The notes: generated by a model from the letters alone, not told the origin. A stretch of DNA of 25,795 bases from Candidatus Omnitrophota bacterium (GCA_030695725.1 JAUYPN010000031.1:1-25795); one strand, 5' to 3'. Counted from the stretch's first letter, positions 7,819 through 16,353 are shown. Numbers and translations are program-made.

Positions 7819-9615
7819 TTATGCCGTTTTCAGGGCGGCGAGAAACGCTTCCTGCGGTATCTCAACCTTCCCAAACTGCTTTAAGCGCTTCTTACCCTCT
7901 TTCTGCTTCTCCCACAGCTTTCTCTTTCTCGTTATATCGCCGCCGTAACATTTCGCTGTGACATTCTTTCCGACGGACTTTATTGTCTCTCTGGCTATGA
8001 TCTGCCCGCCTATCGCCGCCTGAAGTATTATCTGGAAGAGGTGGCGCGGTATATTATCTTTCAGTTTTTCTATGACCGCTTTTCCTTTCGCGTACGCCCT
8101 GTCTTTGAATACCAGGCTCGACAGAGCGTCGCAGATCTCCCCGTTGATGAGTATATCCAGCTTCGCTATCTTCGTGGGGCGGTAATCGAGAAATTCGTAA
8201 TCGAGCGAACCATAGCCCCTGGTGACCGACTTGATCTTATCGTAAAAATCGACTATGATCTCGGCCAAGGGTATGTCATACACGATCTGCACGCGCGACT
8301 CATCGAGATACTGCGTGGAGACATAAGTGCCGCGCCGCGATTCCGCGAGGTCCAGGGCGCTGCCCATGTACTCTTTGGGTATTATCATATACGCCCTTAC
8401 GTACGGTTCGTCCACCGACGCCGTCTCGCCGGGCTGTGGCAGCCTCATCGGATTGTCCACCTCTATCACTTCGCCGGTATTCTTCATTATCCTGTATATC
8501 ACGCTGGGGGAAGTTATCACCAGGTTGAGATCATGCTCCCTTTCGAGCCTCTCCTGTATTATCTCCATGTGCAAAAGGCCTAAAAACCCGCACCGAAAAC
8601 CCATACCCAAAGAGGCGGACGATTCCGGCTCGTATACGAACGACGCGTCGGACAGGCGCATCTTATCTATCGCCTCCTTTAGCGCCGGAAAGTCCGCACT
8701 ATTCACCGGATATATTCCGCTGAATACCATCGGCCTTACTTTCTTATATCCCGGCAGGGCTGAGCTTGCGGGATTATCCGCTTCGGTTACCGTATCTCCT
8801 ACGGAGACCTCTTTTGCGTCCCTTATATTGCATGTGATATATCCGACCTCTCCGCAGCGCAGCTCTCCCGCCTGCTCCGGGGACGGTTTGAATACGCCCA
8901 CCTCGAGAACGTCATACATCTTGCCGTTAGACATCATCATTATGTGGGCGCCTTTCTTCAGTACGCCGTTCATAAGGCGCAAAAGTATTATCACGCCCTT
9001 GTATGGGTCGAATTTCGAATCAAAGATCAGAGCCTGGAGAGGGTTTGTCTCCTCGCCTTTGGGCGGAGGAATTCTGGCTACAACGGCTTCCAATATAGCT
9101 TCGATGCCTGTGCCCATCTTGGCGCTGGCCAACAGGATCTCGTCCTTCTCCAATCCCAAAATATCAGATATCTGGTTCTTCACCTTTTCAACCTCAGCGC
9201 TGGGGAGGTCTATCTTATTTATTACCGGTATGATGACCAGATTATGTTCCATAGCAAGGTATAGATTCGCTACGGTCTGCGCTTCGATACCCTGGGCCGC
9301 GTCCACCACGAGAAGCGCGCCTTCGCAGGCACCTATCGACTTCGAAACTTCGTATGTAAAATCGACGTGCCCGGGGGTATCTATAAGATTAAGCTCGTAT
9401 CCCACACCGTCCTTCGCTTTATAGTTGATGCGTACGGCGCTCGCTTTTATGGTGATGCCTCTCTCCCTTTCGAGGTCCATGTCGTCAAGTACCTGATCAT
9501 GAAAATCGCGCTCGCTTATCGCGCCCGTCGCCTGAAGAATCCTGTCGGCAAGCGTGGATTTGCCGTGGTCTATATGGGCTATTATGGAAAAATTGCGGAT
9601 CAGGGAGTTTTTCAT
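7819..9615 (-). CDS. lepA: Elongation factor 4 (LepA) GTPase
   Basis: Ribosome-associated translational GTPase. The 598 residues give full family length. The G motifs are AHIDHGKST (about 13-21), DTPGHVDF and NKIDLP. EF-G-like domains follow, and the characteristic LepA C-terminal domain is present: KNVTAKCYGGDITRKRKLWEKQKEGK. Start MKNSLIRNFSIIAHID is typical. It lies 7 nt downstream of the phosphohexomutase stop and 10 nt before lepB. Confidence 0.97.
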   Translation of the reverse strand: MKNSLIRNFSIIAHIDHGKSTLADRILQATGAISERDFHDQVLDDMDLERERGITIKASAVRINYKAKDGVGYELNLIDTPGHVDFTYEVSKSIGACEGALLVVDAAQGIEAQTVANLYLAMEHNLVIIPVINKIDLPSAEVEKVKNQISDILGLEKDEILLASAKMGTGIEAILEAVVARIPPPKGEETNPLQALIFDSKFDPYKGVIILLRLMNGVLKKGAHIMMMSNGKMYDVLEVGVFKPSPEQAGELRCGEVGYITCNIRDAKEVSVGDTVTEADNPASSALPGYKKVRPMVFSGIYPVNSADFPALKEAIDKMRLSDASFVYEPESSASLGMGFRCGFLGLLHMEIIQERLEREHDLNLVITSPSVIYRIMKNTGEVIEVDNPMRLPQPGETASVDEPYVRAYMIIPKEYMGSALDLAESRRGTYVSTQYLDESRVQIVYDIPLAEIIVDFYDKIKSVTRGYGSLDYEFLDYRPTKIAKLDILINGEICDALSSLVFKDRAYAKGKAVIEKLKDNIPRHLFQIILQAAIGGQIIARETIKSVGKNVTAKCYGGDITRKRKLWEKQKEGKKRLKQFGKVEIPQEAFLAALKTA

Positions 9616-9622
9616 TCTAAAG

Positions 9623-11047
9623 CTATAAGCCTTCCACTATCTTTTTACCGAACTCCAACATCGCAAGCGCTCTCTTCTCATTCGGCGCTTCGGCGTATAT
9701 CCTTACTATCGGTTCGGTGCCGGACAGCCTCATCATGAACCATGAGCGGTCCTCCAGTATGAACTTATATCCGTCGTAATCCTTTACCTCTACGACTTCT
9801 TTATCGAGGACCTTCTTCAGGGGCTCAGTTCTAAGTAATTCCATAAGAGCCTTCTTTTTTTCGTCCGGCGCTCTCATGTCGAACCGCCTGTATTCGTACG
9901 TTCCGTATTCCTTATTTATATCCTTTATTATCTTATCCAGACTTTTGCGTCTGGCGGCGATCATTTCCAATATGAGGAGCCCGGAAAGTATGCCGTCCCT
10001 TTCCGGTATATAATTCTTGAACGCCACTCCGCCCGTCTCTTCTCCCCCGATCAGAATATCATCCTTACCCATCAGGCCGCAGATATATTTAAAACCGACA
10101 CGTGTCTCATGCATCTTGAGGCCGTATTTTTTACATATCTTTTCTATCAAAACTGTACCGCAGATCGTCTGTATAACGTCCCCCCTCATCTTCCTGTCTT
10201 CCAACAGATGCAGAAGCAGGAGCGTCATGACTTTATGCCCCGTAAGAGGACTTCCGTCGGATAATACGACTCCGAGCCTGTCCGCGTCACCATCCGTGGC
10301 AAGGCCTACGGAGTATTTGCCTTTTTTGGCCGTCAGGGCAAGCTCTCTTAAGTTCGGCATTATGGGTTCCGGGTTTATACCGCCAAAAGACGGATTTATT
10401 GTGTTGTGAATAGTATCGACTTTGCACTTGCCGCCCTCGAGGAGTTCGGATATGTAACTATTGCCCGTGCCGTACATGGAATCCACTATCACTTTGAGAG
10501 GCGCCTTCTTTATCAGCCCCAGACCGACGTATCTTTTTATAAAACCGATATGCCTCGGAACTATGTTCTCTACGGTTATGGCGCCTTTAAGCTTTAATTC
10601 GTCCATCGGCTCGCACTTGACCGGGTTCGCGCCTAAGAGAAGCTCCATCTTTTTTGTTATGTCGGGGCCCGCGGAACCGGAATAGTACGCTTTATACTTC
10701 ATGCCGTTGTATCTGGCGGGATTATGACTCGCCGTTATGACCACGCCCCCCACGATATTTTTATCCTTGATGGCGTAACTGACCGACGGCGTCGGGCACG
10801 GCAGTTCAGCCAGTATGACCGGGATATCGTTCGACGCCATCACGCGGGCGGTCAATTCGGCGTATCTATCCGATAAAAACCGCGTATCATAGCCGACAAC
10901 GACCTTGAACTCCCTGCCGCTCAGGACAGATCTTTGTGTCAGTACATAATCCGCCATCGCCTGAGCCACCTTCTTCACGTTATCGAATGTAAATGTATCG
11001 CTTATGACGGCTCTCCAGCCGTCCGTCCCGAATTTTATATCCTCCAC
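9623..11047 (-). CDS. Phosphoglucomutase/phosphomannomutase family enzyme
   Basis: Alpha-D-phosphohexomutase that interconverts sugar 1- and 6-phosphates. The 474 residues contain the four family signatures in order: KFGTDGWRAV near the N-terminus; the active-site phosphoserine loop TASHNPARYNGMK; the metal loop DGDADR; the sugar-specificity loop GEETGG; and a C-terminal phosphate loop RLSGTEPIVRIYAEA. The substrate (glucose, mannose or glucosamine phosphate) cannot be settled from motifs. A mannose-1-phosphate guanylyltransferase a few genes upstream makes phosphomannomutase activity plausible. It lies 1 nt after the rpe start in the same run. Confidence 0.93.
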   Translation of the reverse strand: MEDIKFGTDGWRAVISDTFTFDNVKKVAQAMADYVLTQRSVLSGREFKVVVGYDTRFLSDRYAELTARVMASNDIPVILAELPCPTPSVSYAIKDKNIVGGVVITASHNPARYNGMKYKAYYSGSAGPDITKKMELLLGANPVKCEPMDELKLKGAITVENIVPRHIGFIKRYVGLGLIKKAPLKVIVDSMYGTGNSYISELLEGGKCKVDTIHNTINPSFGGINPEPIMPNLRELALTAKKGKYSVGLATDGDADRLGVVLSDGSPLTGHKVMTLLLLHLLEDRKMRGDVIQTICGTVLIEKICKKYGLKMHETRVGFKYICGLMGKDDILIGGEETGGVAFKNYIPERDGILSGLLILEMIAARRKSLDKIIKDINKEYGTYEYRRFDMRAPDEKKKALMELLRTEPLKKVLDKEVVEVKDYDGYKFILEDRSWFMMRLSGTEPIVRIYAEAPNEKRALAMLEFGKKIVEGL

Positions 11048-11048
11048 T

Positions 11049-11690
11049 TTACACGCCTCCTCTAAGTTTTTTTATCGCTATAGAATAATCCTTCGCGCCG
11101 AATACGAAACTGCCCGCCACGAGCGCATTGGCGCCGCTCGATCTGCAGTCGCGGGAATTCTCTTCGTTTATGCCGCCGTCAATCTCGATATCCTTTTTGA
11201 ATATCCTGCGCAAATTCTCTATCTTCGGAAGGCAGCCGGACATAAAAGACTGTCCCCCGAACCCCGGCTCGACCGTCATCACCAGGACCATGTCCACCAT
11301 CGGCAGAATCTTTTCTATGGATCCAATATCGGTCCCGGGCTTAATTGAAATACCGGCCTTCTTTTTATAATATTTTATAAGCCTGATGACCTCCTTCGGG
11401 TCCTCTTCAATTTCGGAATGAAAAGTTATTATATCGCTTCCCGCTTTGGCGAAGCTTTCGATATATTTTTCCGGGCTTTTTATCATGAGATGCACGTCGA
11501 GCGTCAGTTTGGTGACCGGCCGTATGGATCTTACCACCGCCGGGCCTACAGTGATATTGGGGACGAAGTGGCCGTCCATCACGTCCACATGTATCCAATC
11601 CGCTCCGGCCTTTTCAATATCCTTTATCTCCTGTCCCAATTTTGAAAAATCCGCCGACAAAATGCTGGGCGCTACTATATTCTTTAGCAT
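11049..11690 (-). CDS. rpe: Ribulose-phosphate 3-epimerase
   Basis: TIM-barrel enzyme that interconverts ribulose-5-phosphate and xylulose-5-phosphate in the pentose phosphate pathway. The 213 residues open with NIVAPSILSADFSKLGQEI, then carry the metal/catalytic segment WIHVDVMDGHFVPNITVGP, the DVHLMI strand with catalytic His, VMTVEPGFGGQSF, and EIDGGINEEN with the second catalytic Asp. No residue looks missing. It is separated by 1 nt from the M50 protease gene upstream and 1 nt from the phosphohexomutase downstream. Confidence 0.96.
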   Translation of the reverse strand: MLKNIVAPSILSADFSKLGQEIKDIEKAGADWIHVDVMDGHFVPNITVGPAVVRSIRPVTKLTLDVHLMIKSPEKYIESFAKAGSDIITFHSEIEEDPKEVIRLIKYYKKKAGISIKPGTDIGSIEKILPMVDMVLVMTVEPGFGGQSFMSGCLPKIENLRRIFKKDIEIDGGINEENSRDCRSSGANALVAGSFVFGAKDYSIAIKKLRGGV

Positions 11691-11691
11691 G

Positions 11692-12387
11692 TCATTCTCC
11701 GATCTTGAATTTACTCAAGTCCTCTCTGACATCGACCTGATGTCTTTCGTTGGAAGCGGCCATGTATATGAATATCGCTATCGCTATAAGCACTATATTG
11801 ACGTTGACTATTCCGAAATAGGCGAACCCGACGGCGAATATGTGCCCCAAACCCACGGCGAACTTCGTGGCCTTAACGTATCCGATCCTCCCCGCCAGGA
11901 GAGACCTCAAAACCCTGCCGCCGTCCATCGGGAAGGCGGGTATGAGATTAAATGCCGCGAGCATCAGATTTATCCAGTAAAGATATGACAATGTGAGCGG
12001 CCAGGTAGCGGTTGAAAGGGGCCTGTGGAAAAGAACCTCTGTCCCTAGAAGGCTCTTCATGGGATTATAGAATATGACGATCACGGCAATGTTAAAGAGC
12101 GGCCCTACGATAGAGATGAAAAATTCCTGTACCGGTTTTTCCGGCATCGATGACATCGAAGCGATCCCGCCGATCGGCAGGAGCGTAATCTGGCGTACCT
12201 CTATCCCGTAATAACGCGCCATGAGCGAATGGCATACCTCGTGCAGCGTGACGAAACAGAAGACGCCTATTATCAAAGCCAGCCACTTTATGCCCCCGGA
12301 AAGAAAGAATACCAAAAGAAGCAGAAAGGTTACATGGATGTTTATGGATATGCCGAATATATTAAAGAGCTTTACCGATCCTCTCAT
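11692..12387 (-). CDS. M50 family membrane metalloprotease (site-2 protease type)
   Basis: A 231-residue polytopic protein of the intramembrane zinc protease family. The zinc motif HEVCH (H49, E50, H53) lies in a membrane segment. The distal metal-ligand motif is NLIPAFPMDGGR, with Asp155. Five to six hydrophobic segments are seen. There is no PDZ or CBS domain, so it is closer to minimal SpoIVFB/Rv-type peptidases than to RseP. Its substrate is unknown. The start overlaps the M16 protease stop by 1 nt (TAATG), so two metalloproteases are probably co-translated. Confidence 0.9.
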   Translation of the reverse strand: MRGSVKLFNIFGISINIHVTFLLLLVFFLSGGIKWLALIIGVFCFVTLHEVCHSLMARYYGIEVRQITLLPIGGIASMSSMPEKPVQEFFISIVGPLFNIAVIVIFYNPMKSLLGTEVLFHRPLSTATWPLTLSYLYWINLMLAAFNLIPAFPMDGGRVLRSLLAGRIGYVKATKFAVGLGHIFAVGFAYFGIVNVNIVLIAIAIFIYMAASNERHQVDVREDLSKFKIGE

Positions 12388-13652
12388 TATAGATGCAATA
12401 CCCCTTTCAATCCGCTCTCATCCTTGACGGGCCCTATGACGGCAAGATTCATCGATTCGTTTTTAAATATGGTTCCGGCAACCCTCATGATGTCATCTTT
12501 ATTGATGCGCGCTATCCTGTCCACTATTTTTTTCACGTCCAGTTCCTTCTCCTTGGATATTATCTTCTCCCCCAGCCAGAGCATGCGGCTCATGGTATCT
12601 TCCATAGTGAAGAGAAGCTGCCCCTTATAGAACTCCTTCGCCCGATTAAGCTCTTCATCCGGAATGGGTTCACTCTTTATCCTGTTAAGCTCCTTAAATA
12701 TCACCTCAAGGGCCTTAATAAGATTCGATTCATCGAGGCCCGCGCCTATGACGAAGGCGCCCGCATCTTCATATTTACGCACGCTTGACGATATCTCGTA
12801 GCACAGGGCCAGCTCATCCCTTACCACATGGAACAGGCGGGACGACATATTCGCCCCGAGGATTACGTTAAGGATACTCGCCGCATACCTGTCGGGCGAT
12901 AAACGGTTCATTGCATGGAAGGCCAGCGCCATATGGGTCTGTTCCGTGTCTTTTTTTGCAACTTTCAGTAGCGGCTCGCGCTGATCATTTACGGCTTTTT
13001 CAAATTTGACGGGCTCCTGTCTCGCGGGCCTCGATAAATATTTACCCGCAAGGCTCAAAAGCTTACCCTCTTTTATCCTGCCCACACCGATCAGGAGCAT
13101 ATTGTTGGGATTGTAAAAAGTATTCTTATAAGCGTCGACATCTCTCTTATGCGTCGAATTAACGCTCTCCGGGGTACCGGCCAGCGGCATCCCGAGGGGT
13201 TGATCCGGCCAGAGCATCTCCGTAAGTATCTCATGGACATGCTGCGCGGGGATATCCCTGTACATATTGATCTCTTCCACTATAACGCTCTTCTCTTTCT
13301 CTATCTCTTTTTCATCGAGTTTCGGATTCAGCACCATGTCGCTGAGTATCTCCACGCCGAGTTCGGCGTCCTTGGCAAGGAGCTTCACAAGATAACAGGT
13401 CACCTCTTCGGATGTGAACCCGTTAAAGCTGCCGCCCCTGCCCTCTATAGCCTCTTTTATCTCTCTCATGCCTCTGGTCTCGGTGCCTTTAAAGAGAAGG
13501 TGCTCCAATAGATGGCTTATCCCGTTATTATTTCTGTTTTCGTACCTTGCCCCGGCTTTTATCCATATACCGAGAGATATGCTCTCCATGTGGCTCATCG
13601 GCTTGGCCGCCACGGCAAGCCCGTTATTTCTTATCTCAGTCGATTTTTCCAT
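12387..13652 (-). CDS. M16 family zinc peptidase (PqqL/YmxG-like)
   Basis: Member of the insulinase/processing-peptidase family. About 421 residues make one half-size unit with an N-terminal catalytic domain carrying the inverted zinc motif HLLEH (H47, E50, H51). The third ligand is at the expected distance in VIVEEINMYRD (E127). The C-terminal domain continues past the RYAASILNVILGANMSSRLF segment usual in the family. I start at ATG 13652. A TTG at 13661 overlaps the ruvX TGA and would add three residues. Such single-domain proteins usually act as dimers (family knowledge). It is followed without a gap by the M50 protease. Confidence 0.93.
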   Translation of the reverse strand: MEKSTEIRNNGLAVAAKPMSHMESISLGIWIKAGARYENRNNNGISHLLEHLLFKGTETRGMREIKEAIEGRGGSFNGFTSEEVTCYLVKLLAKDAELGVEILSDMVLNPKLDEKEIEKEKSVIVEEINMYRDIPAQHVHEILTEMLWPDQPLGMPLAGTPESVNSTHKRDVDAYKNTFYNPNNMLLIGVGRIKEGKLLSLAGKYLSRPARQEPVKFEKAVNDQREPLLKVAKKDTEQTHMALAFHAMNRLSPDRYAASILNVILGANMSSRLFHVVRDELALCYEISSSVRKYEDAGAFVIGAGLDESNLIKALEVIFKELNRIKSEPIPDEELNRAKEFYKGQLLFTMEDTMSRMLWLGEKIISKEKELDVKKIVDRIARINKDDIMRVAGTIFKNESMNLAVIGPVKDESGLKGVLHL

Positions 13653-13657
13653 CAGTA

Positions 13658-14074
13658 TCAATCTCTCTTTCTTGAATCCAGGTAGCTTTGCAGGATTATT
13701 TGGGCCGCGAGCCTGTCGGACAATTTTCTTCTTTTTCGACGGCTTATATCGCCTTCGAGCATTGCCCTGTCGGCCTGCGCGCTCGTAAGGCGCTCATCCC
13801 ATGTCCTGACCGGCACACTTATCACTTTTTCAAGCTCACCCACAAATGAAACGGCTTCTTTGGTCTTCTCGCTGTACGTCCCGTTCATATTCAGGGGAAG
13901 CCCGACGATGACTTCACTCACACCATTCGAATCCGCTATCCCTTTTATCAGGGCCAGGTCGCTTTTCAGTTCTTTTCGCTGTATCGTATCGAGCCCCTGA
14001 GCCGTCAGCAATAATTCATCGCTCACGGCCACGCCTATGCGCTTAGTCCCAAAATCAAGACCCATGATCCTCAC
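13658..14074 (-). CDS. ruvX: RuvX/YqgF family Holliday-junction resolvase-like protein
   Basis: RNase H-fold nuclease family, associated with pre-16S rRNA 5' processing and proposed as a Holliday-junction resolvase. The conserved core is RIMGLDFGTKRIGVAVSD, then VGLPLNMNG, the WDERLTS motif with acidic residue, and LSDRLAAQIILQSYL with the last acidic residue. I prefer a GTG start at 14074, which gives the usual N-terminus MRIMGLDFG and has AAAGGA 9 nt upstream. The ATG at 14083 would place that Shine-Dalgarno directly against the start. It heads the nine-gene run down to plsY, and its start region lies inside a 12-bp inverted repeat. Confidence 0.92.
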   Translation of the reverse strand: MRIMGLDFGTKRIGVAVSDELLLTAQGLDTIQRKELKSDLALIKGIADSNGVSEVIVGLPLNMNGTYSEKTKEAVSFVGELEKVISVPVRTWDERLTSAQADRAMLEGDISRRKRRKLSDRLAAQIILQSYLDSRKRD

Positions 14075-14174
14075 CCCGCCCATTCCTTTCTATATGTCTG
14101 CAATAACAATGTTTTATTAATTCTAACTATGTCTGGGCCGCGTAAAAAGCACTTCGGTTTTAGAATGGGCGGGG
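14074..14174. repeat. 12-bp inverted repeat bracketing the manC-ruvX gap
   Basis: CCCCGCCCATTC (14074-14085) and its perfect complement GAATGGGCGGGG (14163-14174) enclose 77 bp of AT-rich sequence. One arm covers the ruvX translation start; the other ends 2 nt short of the manC stop codon. The enclosed stretch should hold the promoter or terminator of this junction, but I see only weak candidates. A read-through transcript could fold so that the ruvX start is paired. Confidence 0.55.
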
Positions 14175-14175
14175 C

Positions 14176-15123
14176 TCACAGTATCTTGAGCACCTTCCCG
14201 TCTTTTTCTATAAAACGCCGGCCCTCAGCCTTCAGGACTTTCTTCAGACTGTCAAAACTGCCGATATCTTCCCATTTATACGAACCCTTGACGCAGTATA
14301 TCTCATAGGCCTTTTCCATTATCGCGTAGTCCACCGATATATTGGGAAGCATATCGTACTTCTCTTCTATTTTACGCATATCCTTAAGAGGCTCATATAT
14401 GCTTTTAGCCAGCCTCCTGACCGCGCCTAAAAATGTGACCGCCTTAAATATGAACGTCCCTGTATTCCAGAGGTAGTTTCCGTCTCCGATAAATTTACGC
14501 GCCGTTTCAATATCGGGTTTTTCAACAAATCTCTCCACTTTATATATATTTCCGTGGACTATGGACCGTGCCTGCCTGCCGGCAAGGCAGGGACCGCGGG
14601 CTATCTTAATATATCCGTAACCCGTCGCCGGGAAATTAGGCTCAAGCCCTATCGTGACGAGCGCTTTGGGATTACCTTTTACAAAATCGATGCCCTTCTT
14701 CAGGGTATTCAGATATACGCTCTCGTTGCCTATGTAGTGGTCCGCCGGAAGCACCACTACCACCGCATCGCCGGATCTCTTCCTTAATTCCAGGGATGCC
14801 AGGGCTATCGCCGGCGCGGTATTTTTCGAGGCCTTTTCGAGCAGCAGGTTTCCTCTTAATATTTTAGGAGAGCTCTTTCTGACTAAATGCGCCTGCCGTT
14901 TATTCGCCACAACTATGATATTTTCTATCGGGAGCACCCTCCTGATCCTCGCGATCGTCTTGGCAAATATTGTCTTTCTGTCCTTCGTGACCGAAAGGAA
15001 CGGCTTGGGCGTCGAAGGCTTCGACAGAGGCTGGAGGCGTTTGCCTATTCCGCCGACGAGTATGACGGCGTAGACAGAAGTTGGGAGCTGAGAGCTGGGA
15101 GTTGGGAGTTTTTTACGCGCCAT
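14176..15123 (-). CDS. manC: Mannose-1-phosphate guanylyltransferase
   Basis: Nucleotidyltransferase that makes GDP-mannose from mannose-1-phosphate and GTP. Seen are the signature loop VILVGGIGKRLQPLSKPSTPKPFL, the N-TAPAIALASL strand, the metal-binding VLPADH, ATGYGYIK, VERFVEKPD and the WNTG-F motif. It is 315 residues, with no phosphomannose isomerase domain. Two segments look intrusive. Residues 2-16 (including LPTPSSQLPTS) are encoded by a 7-base tandem array. Inside the protein, PCLAGRQA is encoded by a palindromic element (14571-14591). The ATG at 15123 has GAGGG 6 nt upstream and overlaps the trpA end by 11 nt, so the array is probably translated. It could supply the product of the phosphohexomutase downstream. 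Confidence 0.92.
   Translation of the reverse strand: MARKKLPTPSSQLPTSVYAVILVGGIGKRLQPLSKPSTPKPFLSVTKDRKTIFAKTIARIRRVLPIENIIVVANKRQAHLVRKSSPKILRGNLLLEKASKNTAPAIALASLELRKRSGDAVVVVLPADHYIGNESVYLNTLKKGIDFVKGNPKALVTIGLEPNFPATGYGYIKIARGPCLAGRQARSIVHGNIYKVERFVEKPDIETARKFIGDGNYLWNTGTFIFKAVTFLGAVRRLAKSIYEPLKDMRKIEEKYDMLPNISVDYAIMEKAYEIYCVKGSYKWEDIGSFDSLKKVLKAEGRRFIEKDGKVLKIL
14571..14591. repeat. Palindromic element inserted in frame in manC
   Basis: A near-perfect palindrome around the core TGCCGGCA, with CCTGCC and GGCAGG arms. The hexamer GGACCG occurs on both sides (14564-14569 and 14591-14596), as if a target had been duplicated. On the coding strand it reads PCLAGRQA, between the TGYGYIKIA strand and the VERFVEKPD motif, probably a surface loop. 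It resembles in principle the Rickettsia palindromic elements that insert within reading frames. Confidence 0.6.
15081..15110. repeat. Heptamer tandem array (TTGGGAG-type) in the manC N-terminus
   Basis: Four 7-base units in a row: TTGGGAG, CTGAGAG, CTGGGAG, TTGGGAG, plus two more bases. On the coding strand it reads LPTPSSQLPTS-like sequence ahead of the conserved manC start. It is one of four period-7 arrays in this window. Confidence 0.7.
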
Positions 15124-15916
15124 GAATTGCCCTCGCCAGTCTCTTTGAGAAGCTCGACACTTTTGAAATTAGCATCTTGTTATTTTTTTGATTATCCGCG
15201 ATTATTTTGACGATCGCGCTGCCAACGATAACGCCATCGGCAACTTTTGCAATATCATGGGCCTGCCGCTCCCCGGATATGCCGAACCCTACCGCAACGG
15301 GTTTTTTTGTCATAGACCTTATCAGCCTTACGTTTGAGGCAGCCTCCGGAGGCAGCTCGCTTCTCGCCCCGGTAACTCCGGTCAGGGAGACGTAATAAAT
15401 AAAACCTGTGGAATTATTAACTATATTTTTTAGTCTTGAGCGCGTAGACGTCGGCGCAGCCAAAAATATCGTCGCCACCCCTTCTCTTCCGGCGCCCTGT
15501 ACCAGGTCTTTGGCCTCTTCATAAGGCAGATCCGGGATTATCACGCCGTCCACTCCGTCATATTTACAGCTTTTGATGAATTTTTCAACGCCGTACCGCA
15601 GCACAGGATTGTAATAGGTCATGAACGCTATCGGGATATCCGTCGCCTGTCTTAAGTCACGAACGGACGCGAATATCTTCTTCAGCGTAACCTTCTTCTG
15701 AAGCGCCCTGTAGGAAGCGGCCTGTATTACCGGCCCGTCCGCCAGAGGATCGGAGAAGGGTATGCCGAGCTCGATAATATCCACCCCCGCGCCTTCAAGC
15801 GCCAGCGCTATTCTTTTCGTCGTCGATAGGTCTGGGTCGCCCGCGGTTATATAAGCGATAAAGGCTTTTCTCTTCCGTTCTTTTAACTCCCTGAATTTTT
15901 TATCTATGCGATTCAT
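15113..15916 (-). CDS. trpA: Tryptophan synthase alpha subunit
   Basis: Cleaves indole-3-glycerol phosphate to indole, which is channelled to TrpB. The 267 residues include both catalytic acids, Glu49 in DIIELGIPFSD and Asp60 in DPLADGP. The rest of the barrel is recognisable: FMTYYNPVLRYG, GVDGVIIPDLPYEE, YYVSLTGVTG, and the phosphate-binding VGFGIS and VGSAIVK. The ATG overlaps the DUF6941-like stop by 4 nt, so it is coupled to that gene and not to trpB, which lies about 2 kb upstream beyond two NYN genes. The basic C-terminal tail overlaps the manC start by 11 nt. Confidence 0.97.
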   Translation of the reverse strand: MNRIDKKFRELKERKRKAFIAYITAGDPDLSTTKRIALALEGAGVDIIELGIPFSDPLADGPVIQAASYRALQKKVTLKKIFASVRDLRQATDIPIAFMTYYNPVLRYGVEKFIKSCKYDGVDGVIIPDLPYEEAKDLVQGAGREGVATIFLAAPTSTRSRLKNIVNNSTGFIYYVSLTGVTGARSELPPEAASNVRLIRSMTKKPVAVGFGISGERQAHDIAKVADGVIVGSAIVKIIADNQKNNKMLISKVSSFSKRLARAIHGA

Positions 15917-16311
15917 TTTTTATTCTCCACTTGCTTTAACATTATCGGATAGTTCAGGATAAGCTCGTTATTCAGAAAAACTTCGACCCAATATTTGCCC
16001 GGATCCGGAAATAAGAGATTATTGAATTTCGAGATTATCGTGTGATGAGTGTCTATATCCGTCAATTGAAACGGCTGATCCTCGGTTTGGAAGACGAGGG
16101 CCTTATCTTTCGCGCTGATAATGCGTATCTTCTGCGTGAATGACCCCTCGCCCTTGCACCATCTGTTCGCGACGAAGAGCGTGTGATGCTTCGCCGGAAA
16201 GTTCACGGCATTTATCGCCTCGAAGATCCCGATGAGCATAAACTTCCCGTTATCCTCGCGCCTCACATCGTCGCACATCACCGAGAACTGCAGATTCGGC
16301 CTGATATCCAT
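15913..16311 (-). CDS. DUF6941-like protein of unknown function
   Basis: A 132-residue protein that I assign tentatively to DUF6941 on the early motif CDDVRREDNGKFMLIGIFEAI and on the predicted all-beta pattern that follows (HHTLFVANRWCKGEG, KIRIISAKDKALVF, KYWVEVFLNNELILNYPI). The family has no established function. No signal peptide or membrane helix is seen. It ends with an ATGA overlap into trpA, so in this genome it heads the unit that expresses trpA. A plus-strand promoter runs away from its start in the upstream gap. On the minus strand I see only a weak TATATC candidate and an AAAGGA too far from the ATG to be convincing. Confidence 0.7.
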   Translation of the reverse strand: MDIRPNLQFSVMCDDVRREDNGKFMLIGIFEAINAVNFPAKHHTLFVANRWCKGEGSFTQKIRIISAKDKALVFQTEDQPFQLTDIDTHHTIISKFNNLLFPDPGKYWVEVFLNNELILNYPIMLKQVENKK

Positions 16312-16318
16312 ATTTATA

Positions 16319-16347
16319 TTGACAAATCGTCCTTTCTACGATATACT
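16319..16347 (+). promoter_or_regulatory. Consensus promoter with inverted repeat over the -10
   Basis: TTGACA (16319-16324) and TATACT (16342-16347) are exactly 17 nt apart, facing right. TTCTAC (16334-16339) and GTAGAA (16352-16357) form an inverted repeat centred within about 1 nt of the -10 centre, which is a classic place for a repressor operator. It points towards the 3' end of the NYN gene at 16411-16917, which is on the other strand. Confidence 0.6.
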
Positions 16348-16353
16348 TTTAGT

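Noticed and set aside
8327..9424. Long plus-strand frame opposite lepA (365 codons)
   Set aside because: The minus strand holds every LepA motif. The opposite frame shows no family feature.
14098..14160. Minus-strand promoter TTTTAC/16/TAGAAT ahead of ruvX
   Set aside because: Both boxes are poor matches and the spacing is short. I could not support it over random AT-rich sequence.
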